Both the position numbers and the translations under genes were made by a program. Shown one piece after another: positions 1-9,178 of a stretch of DNA of 64,000 nt. This DNA comes from Amycolatopsis sp. FDAARGOS 1241 (GTDB taxonomy: Bacteria; Actinomycetota; Actinomycetes; Mycobacteriales; Pseudonocardiaceae). The DNA is taken from the NCBI RefSeq assembly GCF_016889705.1, contig NZ_CP069526.1:3410001-3474000 (forward strand), given 5' to 3'. Under the pieces are notes generated by a model. It was not told the origin of the DNA. It saw only the letters and a list, made by a program, of their open reading frames with translations, and did not search any database. The number at the start of each line of letters is the position of its first letter. The stretch's first letter is position 1.

Positions 1-2
1 GC

Positions 3-365
3 GGCGTGCGGACCACCCACGGCGACGAGGTGCTCTACGCACGCAGCGAGGTCCGCCTCGCCGCGCACCTCGCCGGGGTGTCCGCTGTGGACCAGGCCGT
101 GGTCGCGATCCGCGACGACGACCGGTTCCGCGCCGACGCGGCGCAGGGTCGAGCGATCGGGTACACCGGCAAAATCTGCGTGCACCCACGTCAGGTCGAG
201 CTGGCGCACGAGGTCTTCACACCGGCGCCGGACGAGGTCGCGCACGCGCGCGCCGTGCTGGCGGCGGCGGACGAAGGCGTCGCGGTCGTCGACGGCCAGA
301 TGGTCGACGACGTCCACGTGCGGATGGCGCGCACCGTGCTGGCGCGGCTGCCGGAGGAGCGGTGA
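3..365 (+). CDS. HpcH/HpaI or CitE-type CoA-ester lyase, C-terminal part
   Basis: The reading frame is open from the left window edge, so the 5' part is missing. The visible 120 residues contain GYTGKICVHPRQVELAHEVF, the C-terminal signature of the CitE/HpcH aldolase-lyase family (citrate lyase beta subunit, malyl-CoA or citramalyl-CoA lyases). Such enzymes cleave or form hydroxyacyl-CoA thioesters in the cytoplasm with a divalent metal. The stop overlaps the next start (TGATG), so it is the upstream member of an operon with a luciferase-like oxidoreductase and a biotin carboxylase subunit. The substrate cannot be told from this fragment. Confidence 0.8.
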   Translation, partial: GVRTTHGDEVLYARSEVRLAAHLAGVSAVDQAVVAIRDDDRFRADAAQGRAIGYTGKICVHPRQVELAHEVFTPAPDEVAHARAVLAAADEGVAVVDGQMVDDVHVRMARTVLARLPEER

Positions 366-1294
366 TGCGCGTCGGACTGATGTTCCCGCCCGGGGCCGAC
401 CCGGGCGAGATCCCCGCTGTCGCGCGCCGCGCCGAGGAAGCCGGCTTCGACTACTTCTGCTGCGGTGAGCACGTGTTCTTCCACGGGCCGATCACCAACG
501 CGTTCGTCGGGCTGGCCGCCGCCGCGGGCGCCACCGAGCGGATCCGGCTGCTGAGCGCGCTCACGATCCTGCCGGTGTACCCGGCCGCGCTGGCGGCGAA
601 GCTCGTCGCGACACTCGCGGCCGTGTCGCGCGGCCGGTTCGAGCTGGGCGTCGGGGTCGGCGGGGAGCACCCGCCCGAGTTCGAGGCCGTCGGCGTCCCG
701 CTCGCCGAACGCGGCCGCCGGACCGACGAAGCCCTCGAGGTGCTCGAGAGGCTGCTGGCCGGGGGACCGGTGACGTTCCACGGGGAGTTCACCACGATCG
801 AGGACCAGGAGCTGCAGCCGGTGCCGGCGCGGCGCCCGCCCGTGTGGGTCGGGGGCCGGCGGCGCGCGGCGATGCGGCGCGCGGCGAAGCACGCCGACGT
901 CTGGCTGCCGTACCTGGTCACACCCGAGCGCCTCGCGGGCAGCCTCGCCCAAGTCCGCGAGCTGGCCGCCGGGCACGGCCGCGAAGCCGCGGACCTCACC
1001 GGCGGTGTCTACCTGTGGTCCACTGTGGACCGGGACGGCGACCGCGCCCGCCGCGAGGTCGTCGAGGCCATCAGCCGGATCTACCGGCAGGACTTCGAGC
1101 CCTACGCCGATCGCTACCTGCTCTTCGGCACGCCGGCCCGGCTGCGTGAGCGCATCGCGCAGTTCGCCGCAGCCGGCGCGGAGCGCATCGTGTTCGCCCC
1201 GGCCTGCGCGGCCGGAGACCGCGACCGCGTGATCGACCTGTTCGCCACCGAGGTCCTGCCCGGGATCCGGGAGAGGGGAGTTTCCGTTGCCTGA
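365..1294 (+). CDS. LLM class flavin/F420-dependent oxidoreductase
   Basis: A 309-residue protein starting [10 protein letters not shown], with the TIM-barrel pattern of bacterial luciferase-like monooxygenases. Visible landmarks are [14 protein letters not shown] near the N terminus, a [17 protein letters not shown] strand-helix around residues 60-80, and [21 protein letters not shown] around residues 90-110. Many actinobacterial members use F420; others use FMN. I chose the ATG at 365 because it overlaps the upstream stop as TGATG; a GTG lies one codon earlier. It overlaps the following biotin carboxylase gene by 8 bases, so the three genes are likely co-translated. Substrate unknown. Confidence 0.82.
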   Translation: MRVGLMFPPGADPGEIPAVARRAEEAGFDYFCCGEHVFFHGPITNAFVGLAAAAGATERIRLLSALTILPVYPAALAAKLVATLAAVSRGRFELGVGVGGEHPPEFEAVGVPLAERGRRTDEALEVLERLLAGGPVTFHGEFTTIEDQELQPVPARRPPVWVGGRRRAAMRRAAKHADVWLPYLVTPERLAGSLAQVRELAAGHGREAADLTGGVYLWSTVDRDGDRARREVVEAISRIYRQDFEPYADRYLLFGTPARLRERIAQFAAAGAERIVFAPACAAGDRDRVIDLFATEVLPGIRERGVSVA

Positions 1295-3035
1295 GTTCCG
1301 CAAGGTGCTGGTCGCGAACCGCGGCGAGATCGCGGTGCGGGTGATCCGGGCCGCGCGCGACGCCGGGCTGGCCTCCGTCGCCGTGTACGCCGACCCCGAC
1401 GCGCGGGCGCCGCACACGCGCCTGGCCGACGAGGCCTACGCGCTGCACGGGAGCACTGCGGCCGAGTCCTACCTGGACATCGACAAGCTGCTCGACGTCG
1501 CCAAGGTCAGCGGTGCCGACGCCGTCCACCCCGGGTACGGGTTCCTCTCGGAGAACGCCGACTTCGCGCAGGCGGTGCTCGACGCCGGGCTCGTGTGGAT
1601 CGGCCCCGAGCCGCAGGCGATCCGGGACCTGGGCGACAAGGTCACCGCGCGCCGCATCGCGCGGTCCGTCGGTGCACCGCTCGTGCCGGGCACGGAGGAA
1701 CCGGTCGCGTCGGCCGGTGAGATCGTCGCGTTCGCGCGTGAGCACGGGCTGCCGGTGGCGATCAAGGCGGCGTTCGGCGGCGGCGGGCGCGGGCTCAAGG
1801 TTGCGCGGGAGCTCGCCGAGATCCCCGAGCTGTTCGACTCGGCCACGCGCGAAGCGGTGGCGGCGTTCGGCCGTGGCGAGTGCTTCGTCGAGCGCTACCT
1901 CGACCACCCCCGGCACGTGGAGGCCCAGGTGCTGGCGGACGCGCACGGGACCGTGCTCGTCGCCGGCACGCGGGACTGCTCGCTGCAGCGGCGGCACCAG
2001 AAGCTCGTCGAGGAGGCGCCGGCACCGTTCCTGACCGAGCGGCAGCGCCAGCTGATCCACTCGTCGGCCAAGCGGATCTGCGCGGCGGCGGGCTACCGCG
2101 GCGCGGGCACCGTGGAGTACTTGGTGGGCACCGACGGGACGATCTCCTTCCTGGAGGTGAACACCCGCCTGCAGGTCGAGCACCCGGTGACCGAGGAGAC
2201 GACCGGCCTCGACCTCGTGCTGGAACAGTTCCGCATCGCGCGCGGCGAACCGCTGCCCTACGCCGAGGACCCCGCACCACGCGGGCACGCGTTCGAGTTC
2301 CGGATCAACGGCGAAGACCCGGGCCGCGGGTTCCTGCCCATGCCCGGGACCGTGCGCCGGTTCGACGTGCCGGAAGGACCGGGCATCCGGCTCGACTCCG
2401 GCGTCGAAGCCGGCACCGTCGTGGGCGGCCAGTTCGACTCGATGCTGGCCAAGCTGATCGTGTCCGGACCGGATCGCGCGACCGCACTGGCCCGCAGCCG
2501 CCGGGCGCTGGCCGAGCTGACGGTCGAGGGCCTCGCGACCGTGGTGCCGTTCCACCGTGCGGTCGTGCGTGATCCGGCGTTCACCGCGGAGAACGGCTTC
2601 ACCGTCCACACGCGCTGGATCGAGGACGACTTCGTCAACGACTTGCCGGAATACTCGGCCGAACCAGCCGGCGACGGCCGGGTGGCGATCTCCGTGGGCG
2701 GGCGCGCGCTGCGCGTCTCGTTGCCGGGTCTGTCCGAAGTGGGTACCGGGCGCGCCGAGGAAATCCGCGCGGCCTCGGCGGCCGTCGCGCTCGGCCCGCG
2801 GGCGACGGCGGTGTCGGGGGACGCGGTGACGACCCCGATGCAAGGCACTGTCGTGAAGCTCGCGGTGGCCGAAGGCGATCGGGTGGCGGCCGGGGACCTG
2901 ATCGCGGTCGTGGAAGCCATGAAGATGGAAAACCCCGTGAAGGCGCACAAATCCGGCGTGGTCGCCGGGCTCGCGGTGGCCGTCGGCGACAGCCGGGCGC
3001 AGGGCGAGGTGTTGTGCGAGATCCGCGACGAGTGA
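1287..3035 (+). CDS. Acyl-CoA carboxylase biotin carboxylase/BCCP subunit
   Basis: A 582-residue fusion of biotin carboxylase and biotin carboxyl carrier, the layout of actinobacterial AccA-type alpha subunits. The start [20 protein letters not shown] is the canonical BC N terminus. The ATP-grasp glycine loop FGGGGRG lies at about 163-169, and [15 protein letters not shown] marks the active site. The C-terminal biotinyl domain ends in EAMKMENP with Lys546 as the biotin site. The protein would carboxylate biotin and pass CO2 to a carboxyltransferase subunit that is not in this window. It starts with TTG inside the end of the preceding gene. The operon context suggests carboxylation of a catabolic acyl-CoA rather than housekeeping lipid synthesis; that is inference. 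Confidence 0.92.
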   Translation: MPEFRKVLVANRGEIAVRVIRAARDAGLASVAVYADPDARAPHTRLADEAYALHGSTAAESYLDIDKLLDVAKVSGADAVHPGYGFLSENADFAQAVLDAGLVWIGPEPQAIRDLGDKVTARRIARSVGAPLVPGTEEPVASAGEIVAFAREHGLPVAIKAAFGGGGRGLKVARELAEIPELFDSATREAVAAFGRGECFVERYLDHPRHVEAQVLADAHGTVLVAGTRDCSLQRRHQKLVEEAPAPFLTERQRQLIHSSAKRICAAAGYRGAGTVEYLVGTDGTISFLEVNTRLQVEHPVTEETTGLDLVLEQFRIARGEPLPYAEDPAPRGHAFEFRINGEDPGRGFLPMPGTVRRFDVPEGPGIRLDSGVEAGTVVGGQFDSMLAKLIVSGPDRATALARSRRALAELTVEGLATVVPFHRAVVRDPAFTAENGFTVHTRWIEDDFVNDLPEYSAEPAGDGRVAISVGGRALRVSLPGLSEVGTGRAEEIRAASAAVALGPRATAVSGDAVTTPMQGTVVKLAVAEGDRVAAGDLIAVVEAMKMENPVKAHKSGVVAGLAVAVGDSRAQGEVLCEIRDE

Positions 3036-3145
3036 CACCCGCGTGGCTCTTCGGGCACGGCCGAGCGGACCTCCGGCCGCCGGCGCCGCCGGGCCGGTAG
3101 GGTCGGGAGCGGTTTTTCCGTTGGCGCGGCAGGGGAGCAGGACTC

Positions 3146-3925
3146 GTGGATCTCGGAATCGCCGGCCGCACGGCCGTGGTGTGCGCGTCGACCCTCGGGC
3201 TGGGGCGCGCCTGCGCCACCGAGCTCGCCCGGGCGGGCTGCACCGTCGTCGTGAACGGGCGGTCGGCCGAGTCGACGCGCGCGGCGGCCGAGGAGATCGC
3301 GGCGGAGACCGGCGCGACGGTGGTCCCCGTCGCGGGGAACGTCGACGACCACCCCGTGCAGGACGCGCTGCTCGCGGCCGCCGGTGACGTCGACATCCTC
3401 GTGAACAACAACGGCGGCCCGCCGTTCCGCGACTTCCGCGAGGTCGACGAAGAGGCATTGCTGGCCGGCGTGCGCGCGAACATGGCGACGCCGATCCGGC
3501 TCGTGCAGCGGGTCGTCGACGGCATGGTGGCGCGCCGGTTCGGCCGGATCGTCAACATCACGTCCGGCTCGGTCAAGATGCCCCTCGCGGGCCTCGACCT
3601 CTCCAGCGGCGCGCGGGCCGGCCTGACCGGGTTCCTCGCGGGCGTCGCGCGGTCGGTGGCGCACGCCAACGTGACGATCAACTTCCTGCTGCCCGGTTCG
3701 TTCGACACCCGCCGCCTGCGTTCAGGCCAGGAAGCGGCCGCCGCCGGCGCGGGCGTGACCCCGCACGCGATCGCCGACCGCCAGCGAGCGGCGATCCCGG
3801 CCGGCAGGTTCGGCGAGCCCGCCGAGTTCGGTGCCGCCTGTGCGTACCTGTGCTCGGCGCAGGCCGGGTTCCTGACCGGCCAGAGCCTGCTCATCGACGG
3901 CGGCGCGTACCCGGGCGTACTCTGA
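3146..3925 (+). CDS. Atypical SDR family oxidoreductase
   Basis: A 259-residue Rossmann-fold protein of normal SDR length, with GTG start and a GGGGAGCAGG ribosome site. The N-terminal cofactor region reads CASTLGLGRACATELA in place of TGxxxGIG. The NNAG strand is NNNGGPPF, and IVNITSGSVKMP marks the catalytic Ser. The usual YxxxK is absent: the segment after the Ser reads LDLSSGARAGLTGF, so no Tyr-Lys pair is in place. This subgroup (often annotated as 3-oxoacyl-ACP reductase-like) may bind NAD(P) without classical catalysis. It is 110 bases downstream of the carboxylase and convergent with the aldehyde dehydrogenase. Confidence 0.82.
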   Translation: MDLGIAGRTAVVCASTLGLGRACATELARAGCTVVVNGRSAESTRAAAEEIAAETGATVVPVAGNVDDHPVQDALLAAAGDVDILVNNNGGPPFRDFREVDEEALLAGVRANMATPIRLVQRVVDGMVARRFGRIVNITSGSVKMPLAGLDLSSGARAGLTGFLAGVARSVAHANVTINFLLPGSFDTRRLRSGQEAAAAGAGVTPHAIADRQRAAIPAGRFGEPAEFGAACAYLCSAQAGFLTGQSLLIDGGAYPGVL

Positions 3926-3947
3926 CGCGCCGGGCACGCGCCGCTGC

Positions 3948-5324
3948 TCAGCCGACCCAGACGGTCTTGAGGTTGCAGAACTCCCGGATGCCGTGCGACG
4001 ACAGCTCGCGGCCGTAACCGGAGCGCTTCACGCCGCCGAACGGCAGCTCCGGGTACGACACGGTCATGCCGTTGATGAACACCTGCCCGGCCTCGAGGTC
4101 ACCGATGAAACGTTCGATCTCGTCCGCGTCCTGCGTCCACGCGTTGGAACCGAGGCCGAACGAGGTCGCGTTGGCGACCTCCAGCGCCTCGTCGATGTCC
4201 GCGACGCGGAACAGCGAGGCGACCGGCCCGAACACCTCTTCGGTGTACATGCGCATTTCGCGCGTGATGCCGCTGATGACGGTCGGCGGGTAGAACCAGC
4301 CCGGCCCGTCGGGTCGCTTCCCCCCGCACAGCACCTCGGCGCCCGCGGACACGGCTTCGTCCACCAGCTCCTCGACGTCGGTGCGGCCCTGCTCGGTGGC
4401 CAGCGGACCGACGTCGGTGCTGTCGTCGGTGGGGTCGCCCACCGTCAGCGCCCGCATCCGCTCCACGAACTTCCTCGCGAACTCGTCGTAGACGTCCGTG
4501 TGCACGATGAACCGCTTCGCGGCGATGCAGGACTGGCCGTTGTTCTGCACGCGGGCGGTCACCGCGGTTTCGGCCGCGTGGTCGAGGTCGGCCGAAGGCA
4601 TCACCACGAAGGGGTCGCTGCCACCGAGCTCCAGCACGGTGTGCATGACCTCGTCGCCGCAGATCGCGGCCACCGAGCGGCCGGCGGGCTCGCTCCCCGT
4701 GAGCGTCGCGGCCGCCACGCGCGGGTCGCGCAGGACGGGCTCGACCTGGCGCGAGGAGATCAGCAGCGTTTGGAAGCAGCCTTCGGGGAACCCACCGCGG
4801 CGGAACAGGTCCTCCAGGTACAGCGCGCACTGCGGCACGTTCGACGCGTGCTTGAGCAGGCCGACGTTGCCGGCCATCAGCGCAGGCGCGGCGAAGCGCA
4901 TCACCTGCCACAGCGGGAAGTTCCACGGCATCACGGCCAGCACCACACCCAGCGGCTGGTACCGGCCCAGCGCACGGGACGCGCCGACGGCCGACGGGTC
5001 GGCGAGCGGCTCGTCGGCCAGGAACTCTTCGGCGTGGTCCGCGTAGTACCGCATGCCCTTGGCGCACTTGAGCGCCTCGGCCCGGGCCGCGGCGAGCGTC
5101 TTGCCCATTTCCGTGGTCATCGTCGCCGCGACGTCGTCGGCCTCCTTCTCCAGGAGGTCGGCCGTGGCGTGCAGCAGCGCGGCGCGCTCGGCGAACGAAG
5201 TGCGGCGATAGGTGAGCCACCGTTCGTGTGCGACAGCGATCTTGTCCCGGACCTCGGCTTCGGTCAGCTCGGTGAACGTCGTGACCGTCTCCCCGGTCGC
5301 GGGGTTGATCGTGGCGATCGCCAT
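3948..5324 (-). CDS. NAD(P)-dependent succinate-semialdehyde dehydrogenase
   Basis: A 458-residue aldehyde dehydrogenase. MPWNFPLWQ (about 132-140) is the cofactor-binding loop, ELGGSDPFVV supplies Glu232, and NNGQSCIAAKR places the nucleophile at Cys266. The PFGGVKRSGYGRE C-terminal motif is typical of the SSADH/GabD group. It would oxidise succinate semialdehyde, or a related aldehyde, to the acid in the cytosol. The ATG at 5324 is preceded by a GAGAAGGGA ribosome site. The same frame stays open upstream as far as 6212, but that stretch is antisense to the GAF-ANTAR gene. It diverges from that regulator and converges on the SDR. Confidence 0.92.
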   Translation of the reverse strand: MAIATINPATGETVTTFTELTEAEVRDKIAVAHERWLTYRRTSFAERAALLHATADLLEKEADDVAATMTTEMGKTLAAARAEALKCAKGMRYYADHAEEFLADEPLADPSAVGASRALGRYQPLGVVLAVMPWNFPLWQVMRFAAPALMAGNVGLLKHASNVPQCALYLEDLFRRGGFPEGCFQTLLISSRQVEPVLRDPRVAAATLTGSEPAGRSVAAICGDEVMHTVLELGGSDPFVVMPSADLDHAAETAVTARVQNNGQSCIAAKRFIVHTDVYDEFARKFVERMRALTVGDPTDDSTDVGPLATEQGRTDVEELVDEAVSAGAEVLCGGKRPDGPGWFYPPTVISGITREMRMYTEEVFGPVASLFRVADIDEALEVANATSFGLGSNAWTQDADEIERFIGDLEAGQVFINGMTVSYPELPFGGVKRSGYGRELSSHGIREFCNLKTVWVG

Positions 5325-5497
5325 GGGTGGAGCCGTCCCTTCTCCTCGATGCGGTGCGGCCGGCGCGCTCGTCCGCGGATCCCGGCCCCAGCAGCAGCCT
5401 AGGCTTTCCCGGCCCGAGTGGCGGGCAAACCCGTGCGGGCGCGCGCCGGGGTGCACTGCGCGAGTGGACACCGACGTCAGACCGCCCGGCGCGCAGC

Positions 5498-5516
5498 CGG
5501 GTAAAGTGTGCGAGTG
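5498..5516 (+). promoter_or_regulatory. Extended promoter and leaderless start of GAF-ANTAR gene
   Basis: TAAAGT at 5502-5507 matches the TANNNT -10 pattern. It lies 6 bases before GTG at 5514, which puts transcription start on or next to the start codon. No Shine-Dalgarno sequence precedes the GTG. A degenerate copy of the gene start (GAGTGGACA then CGAC/T) sits 52 bases upstream at about 5460, so this 5' end looks duplicated. Confidence 0.45.
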
Positions 5517-6236
5517 GACATCGATGACAGAGCCGCGTTCGACGAGCTCACCGGCGCGATGACGGACCTCACTGCGGCGCTCGAGTCCGGCGACGACACC
5601 GCCTCGACACTCGAAGCCGTCTGCACCCACGCCGTCCGCGCGGTACCGGGCGCCGAGATCGCGAGCGTCACCGTCATCACCGAAGGGAAAGCCGAAACCG
5701 CCGCGTACACCGACGAGATCGCACTGCGCGTCGACCGGGCGCAGTACGCCGCGGGCGACGGACCGTGCCTGCGCGCGGCGGCGACCGGCGAGATCGTGCG
5801 CATGTCGCTTCCGCACGCCGGCCGGGAGTGGCCCGAATTCGTGGACTTCGCCCGCGGCGAGGGCATCGGCAGTTACCTCGCCGCGCCGCTGCGCGTCGAC
5901 GAGACGCTCTCGGGCGCGCTCAACCTGTTCAGCACCGAAAGCCACGGCTTCGAAGAACTCGACGGCAAAGTCTTGGAGCTCTACACGGTCGTGGTCGCGT
6001 CGGGACTGCGCACCACCCGGCGGTTCCGGCGCGCACACGACCTCGCCGCCCACCTCGACACCGCGATGCGCAACCGCGCGGTGATCGAGCAGGCGAAGGG
6101 CATCCTCATGGCCGCGCACAGCATCAGCGACGTCGAGGCCATGCAGCGGCTCATCCGGGAATCGCAGAACACCAACGTGAAGCTGCGCGAAGTCGCCGTC
6201 CGGTTCGTGCACGAGGCGACGCGGCCGGCCGGCTGA
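5514..6236 (+). CDS. GAF and ANTAR domain antitermination regulator
   Basis: A 240-residue two-domain regulator. Residues about 20-165 form a GAF sensor (VDRAQYAAGDGPCLRAA, then GSYLAAPLRVDETLSGALNLFS), and the last 60 residues form an ANTAR RNA-binding domain (RAVIEQAKGILMA). ANTAR proteins bind paired RNA stem-loops and prevent termination. This is known for the family; no target loop was identified here. GTG at 5514 is preferred because of the -10 element just upstream; GTG at 5508 is an alternative. A second protein of the same architecture is encoded at 55859. Its neighbours are catabolic genes, but a direct link is not shown. Confidence 0.88.
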   Translation: MDIDDRAAFDELTGAMTDLTAALESGDDTASTLEAVCTHAVRAVPGAEIASVTVITEGKAETAAYTDEIALRVDRAQYAAGDGPCLRAAATGEIVRMSLPHAGREWPEFVDFARGEGIGSYLAAPLRVDETLSGALNLFSTESHGFEELDGKVLELYTVVVASGLRTTRRFRRAHDLAAHLDTAMRNRAVIEQAKGILMAAHSISDVEAMQRLIRESQNTNVKLREVAVRFVHEATRPAG

Positions 6237-6272
6237 GCCGGTTCAGCCGGCCGGCCGGTTCAGCCGGTTCAG
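6223..6272. terminator. Bidirectional hairpin with CCGGTTCAG repeats
   Basis: Positions 6223-6256 form a stem of 14 perfect pairs plus a G-U pair around a minimal loop. It contains the GAF-ANTAR stop codon. The 9-mer CCGGTTCAG occurs three times, at 6238, 6255 and 6264, the last reaching into the end of the convergent dioxygenase gene. The position between convergent genes fits a shared terminator; there is no T-tract. Confidence 0.55.
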
Positions 6273-7132
6273 CTCGAGGGCTGGAGCACGAAGTCGTAGC
6301 GCGCTTCGACCCAGGGCACGACCGACTCGCCGCCGTCCGGCGTCGGGCCGGGATCACGCGGCTCGAACGCGACCACCAGTTCCTGCTTGGTGCCGAACAC
6401 GACGTCGCTGTCGAGGTACTCGGCGCCCTCCTGGAACAGGTGGGTGATGAGCGGCTCGTGGCCCTCGGCCGTCACCAGGAAGTGCACGTGGGCCGGGCGG
6501 AAGTGGCTGATGTCGGTGCGCGAGATAAGGTCGCCGACCGGGCCGTCCATCGGGATCGAGTACCCCTTCGGCGCGATGGTGCGCACGCAGTACGAACCGT
6601 CGGCGCGGGCCGTGTACTTCGCGCGCAGCCGGGCTTCGTCGATCTCCGGCAGCTGCGACTCGTAGGCGCCCTCCGCGTCGGCCTGCCACACGTCGAGCAG
6701 CGCGCCGGCGACGGGGGAGCCGTCGAGGGAGCGCACGGAACCGGTGACGTACAGGGGAGTGCCTTCGACGCCGTCGGACATGTCACCGCCGAAGTCCAGT
6801 GCCGGCGAGCCGTCGATGTGGAACGGACCGAGAACCGTGGCAGGGGTCGCTTCCGGGGCGAAGTGGTGGTTCATCTGCACCACGAGCATGCTCAGGCCCA
6901 GCACGTCGGAGGCGAGGATGAACTCCTCGCGCTTCTCGTCGCTGATCTGGCCGGTCGAGGTGAGCCACCGGATGGCCGCCATCCACTCCGCTTCGGTGAG
7001 CCGCACCTCGCGCGCGAAGGCGTGCAGGTGGCGCACGAGCGCGGTCATCAGCTCCTTCGCGCGCGGGTCGTGCGCGGTCGCCCACCGCCGCTCGGCCAGC
7101 TCCGTGATGTTGTCTTCGGTGACGAGCTCCAT
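6269..7132 (-). CDS. Intradiol ring-cleavage dioxygenase (hydroxyquinol/catechol 1,2-type)
   Basis: A 287-residue non-haem Fe(III) dioxygenase. The family's four iron ligands are in place: Tyr157 (EGAYESQ), Tyr191 (KGYSIP), His215 and His217 (RPAHVHF), with spacings close to catechol 1,2-dioxygenase. An N-terminal helical dimerisation region covers about 1-95, followed by the beta-sandwich starting at LGPFHIDGSP. The length and sequence flavour fit the hydroxyquinol 1,2-dioxygenase group. It cleaves a hydroxylated aromatic between adjacent hydroxyls to a muconate-type diacid. It is the last gene of a leftward operon with a CoA-transferase and a citryl-CoA-lyase-like gene, presumably under the IclR regulator. 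Confidence 0.92.
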   Translation of the reverse strand: MELVTEDNITELAERRWATAHDPRAKELMTALVRHLHAFAREVRLTEAEWMAAIRWLTSTGQISDEKREEFILASDVLGLSMLVVQMNHHFAPEATPATVLGPFHIDGSPALDFGGDMSDGVEGTPLYVTGSVRSLDGSPVAGALLDVWQADAEGAYESQLPEIDEARLRAKYTARADGSYCVRTIAPKGYSIPMDGPVGDLISRTDISHFRPAHVHFLVTAEGHEPLITHLFQEGAEYLDSDVVFGTKQELVVAFEPRDPGPTPDGGESVVPWVEARYDFVLQPSS

Positions 7133-7161
7133 GGCTGTCCTCTCCTGGGCCGGGCGGCGGG

Positions 7162-7980
7162 TCAGGGCTGTTCGGGCGAATAGGGGTCCGGCGCGACGGG
7201 CCGGTTGTTCAGGTCTACCGCGAGGAAGACGTCGTTGGCGACGGGGTGGCGCAGTTCTTCGGCAAGCTGCCCGATGAGCCCGGCCGTGCGGGCCAAAAGT
7301 GCGAACCCGCGCAGCAGTTCGAGCGGGAGGCCGAGGTCGGCCAGCGCGGCACCGCAGACGCCCGCGCCGTTGAGCGGCAGCGTCTTGCCGAGCACCTGCG
7401 GGTGCACGCGGCCGATGGCGCTGAACAGTGCCAGGTGCGGTCCGACGAGTCCCTCCTCCGCCGCGATCTCCAGCAGGCGCGGGGTTCGTGGGTCACCCTG
7501 CTTGTGCACGTGGTGACCCAGGCCCGGCACGAATTCGCCCGCCGCCCGTCGCGTCCGCACGGTTTCCAGGGCCAGCGCGTCCCAGCCGGCATCGTCGGCG
7601 GGGAGCTCGCCGGTTCTGCCGGCTTCGGTGAGGACGCCGTGCAGGAACCTGCCGCAGTCCTCGGTCACGCCGAGGAAACGCGAGCCACCGCCGAGCAGGC
7701 CGGCGGCGAGCGCGCCCTGGATCGAGTCGGGCGCGGACAGGTAGGTCAGGCGTGTGACGATCGCCGTGGGGGTGAAGCCGTGGTCGGCCAGCGCGGCCAG
7801 CACGGCTTCGAAGACGCGGGTCTCACCCGGCGCCGGCCGGCGCTGCGTCGCGAGCCAGAAGGCCAGCTCGCCGAAGCCGACCTTCCCCATCACGTCCTGC
7901 GCGAGGTCCTGCCCCAGCAAGGTGATCTTGTCGAGGGACGACGCGCCGAGGGCGGTCTCGTACACCGGGGGCTCAGCCAT
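7162..7980 (-). CDS. Citryl-CoA lyase / citrate-synthase-fold protein
   Basis: A 272-residue protein with the small-domain citrate synthase fold found in citryl-CoA lyases. Visible motifs are PGLGHHVHKQGDPRTPRLLE (the active-site His loop), LPLNGAGVCGAALADLGLP, and a C-terminal EELRHPVANDVF. It is far shorter than true citrate synthase (about 370-430 residues), which fits the lyase subfamily. It overlaps the CoA-transferase stop by 8 bases and precedes the dioxygenase by 29. I infer cleavage of a CoA-activated ring-fission product, giving acetyl-CoA and an oxoacid; the sequence does not prove the substrate. Confidence 0.82.
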   Translation of the reverse strand: MAEPPVYETALGASSLDKITLLGQDLAQDVMGKVGFGELAFWLATQRRPAPGETRVFEAVLAALADHGFTPTAIVTRLTYLSAPDSIQGALAAGLLGGGSRFLGVTEDCGRFLHGVLTEAGRTGELPADDAGWDALALETVRTRRAAGEFVPGLGHHVHKQGDPRTPRLLEIAAEEGLVGPHLALFSAIGRVHPQVLGKTLPLNGAGVCGAALADLGLPLELLRGFALLARTAGLIGQLAEELRHPVANDVFLAVDLNNRPVAPDPYSPEQP

Positions 7981-9148
7981 CTCCGTCCTTTCGCGTGAGC
8001 CACGCGCGCAGCTGCTCGCCGTGCTCGTCGAGCTCGGGCGGCGGCAGCCGGTAGGTGGCCGGCGTCGCCGAGAACCGCAGCGGGTGCCGGGTGGTCGGGA
8101 CCGCGCGGTCGCCCTCCCCGACCTCGACGACCGGGTCGAGGCCGAAGCGCTCGGCCATCGCGAACCCGCCGTCGATCGTCTGGATGGGCCCGCAGGGCAC
8201 GCCCACCGCGGTGAGTGCCTCGAACCACTCGACGGCGCCCCGTGTCGCCAGCCGCCGTTCGAGGATCGGTCGCAGTTCCTCGCGGTTCTTCGTGCGGTCG
8301 GCGTTGTGCGCGAACCGCGGGTCGTCGGCGACCTCGGGGATCGCGAGAACGTCGCACAGCTTGCGGAACTGGCCGTCGTTGGCCGCGGCGACGATCAGGT
8401 CGTCGTCCGCCGTCGGCAGGGGTTCGTAGGGGAAGACGCTGGGGTGCGCGTTGCCCATGCGGTAGGGCACCACGCCGCCGGCGGCGTAGGCCGAGCTGTG
8501 ATTGACCAGCCCCGTCAGGGCCGAGGACAGCAGGTTGACCTCCACGAGCTGCCCGGCGCCGGTCGCGTCACGGTGGCGCAGCGCGGCGAGGATGCCGATC
8601 ACGGCGTGGTTGCCCGCCATCACGTCGAAGACGGAGATCCCGGCGCGGTAGGGCGGGCCGTCGGGGTCGCCGGTCAGGCTCATCAGGCCCGAGATCGCCT
8701 GCACCATCAGGTCGTAGCCGGGCACGTGGCTGCCCGCGCCGGAACCGAAGCCGGTGATCGACGCGTACACCAGGCCGGGGTTGGCGGTGCGGACGCTTTC
8801 GTAGTCGAGGCCGTACTTCGCGAGCCCGCCGGGCTTGAAGTTCTCGATGAGCACGTCGGCGCGGGCGGCGAGCTCGCGCCCGAGCGCGGCGTCGGCCTCA
8901 TTGCGCAGGTCGAGCGCGATCGAGCGCTTCCCGCGGTTCACGCCGAGGTAGTACGTGGAGGTCTCGCCGCGCACCGGGGGCATCCAGGTGCGCGTCTCGT
9001 CGCCCTGCGGGCCTTCGACCTTCACGACCTCGGCGCCCAGGTCGGCGAGCAGCATCGTGGCGTACGGGCCGGCGAGGACCCGGGAGAAATCCGCGACCAG
9101 CAGCCCCGACAGCGGTCCGCGGGCCGCCCCCGCCGGGGAGTCTTCCAT
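7973..9148 (-). CDS. CaiB/BaiF family CoA-transferase
   Basis: A 391-residue class III CoA-transferase. The N terminus reads LVADFSRVLAGPYATMLLADLGAEVVKVE; NRGKRSIALDL and IENFKPGG are family motifs, and Asp175 (ISVFDVMAG) matches the catalytic aspartate that carries the anhydride intermediate. It moves CoA between acyl groups, so it can activate the acid made by ring cleavage. The ATG at 9148 is chosen because MEDSPAGAARGPLSG leads straight into the fold; the frame stays open upstream only as a shadow of the IclR gene. An IclR-type dyad lies 31 bases upstream. Confidence 0.9.
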   Translation of the reverse strand: MEDSPAGAARGPLSGLLVADFSRVLAGPYATMLLADLGAEVVKVEGPQGDETRTWMPPVRGETSTYYLGVNRGKRSIALDLRNEADAALGRELAARADVLIENFKPGGLAKYGLDYESVRTANPGLVYASITGFGSGAGSHVPGYDLMVQAISGLMSLTGDPDGPPYRAGISVFDVMAGNHAVIGILAALRHRDATGAGQLVEVNLLSSALTGLVNHSSAYAAGGVVPYRMGNAHPSVFPYEPLPTADDDLIVAAANDGQFRKLCDVLAIPEVADDPRFAHNADRTKNREELRPILERRLATRGAVEWFEALTAVGVPCGPIQTIDGGFAMAERFGLDPVVEVGEGDRAVPTTRHPLRFSATPATYRLPPPELDEHGEQLRAWLTRKDGDG

Positions 9149-9178
9149 GTCGTGCCTCTCTGCTGGTTTCTCAGCCGT

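Noticed and set aside
5325..6212. N-terminal extension of the succinate-semialdehyde dehydrogenase frame
   Set aside because: The extra 296 residues are antisense to the GAF-ANTAR gene, with no family match; the ATG at 5324 has a ribosome site and starts the family N terminus.
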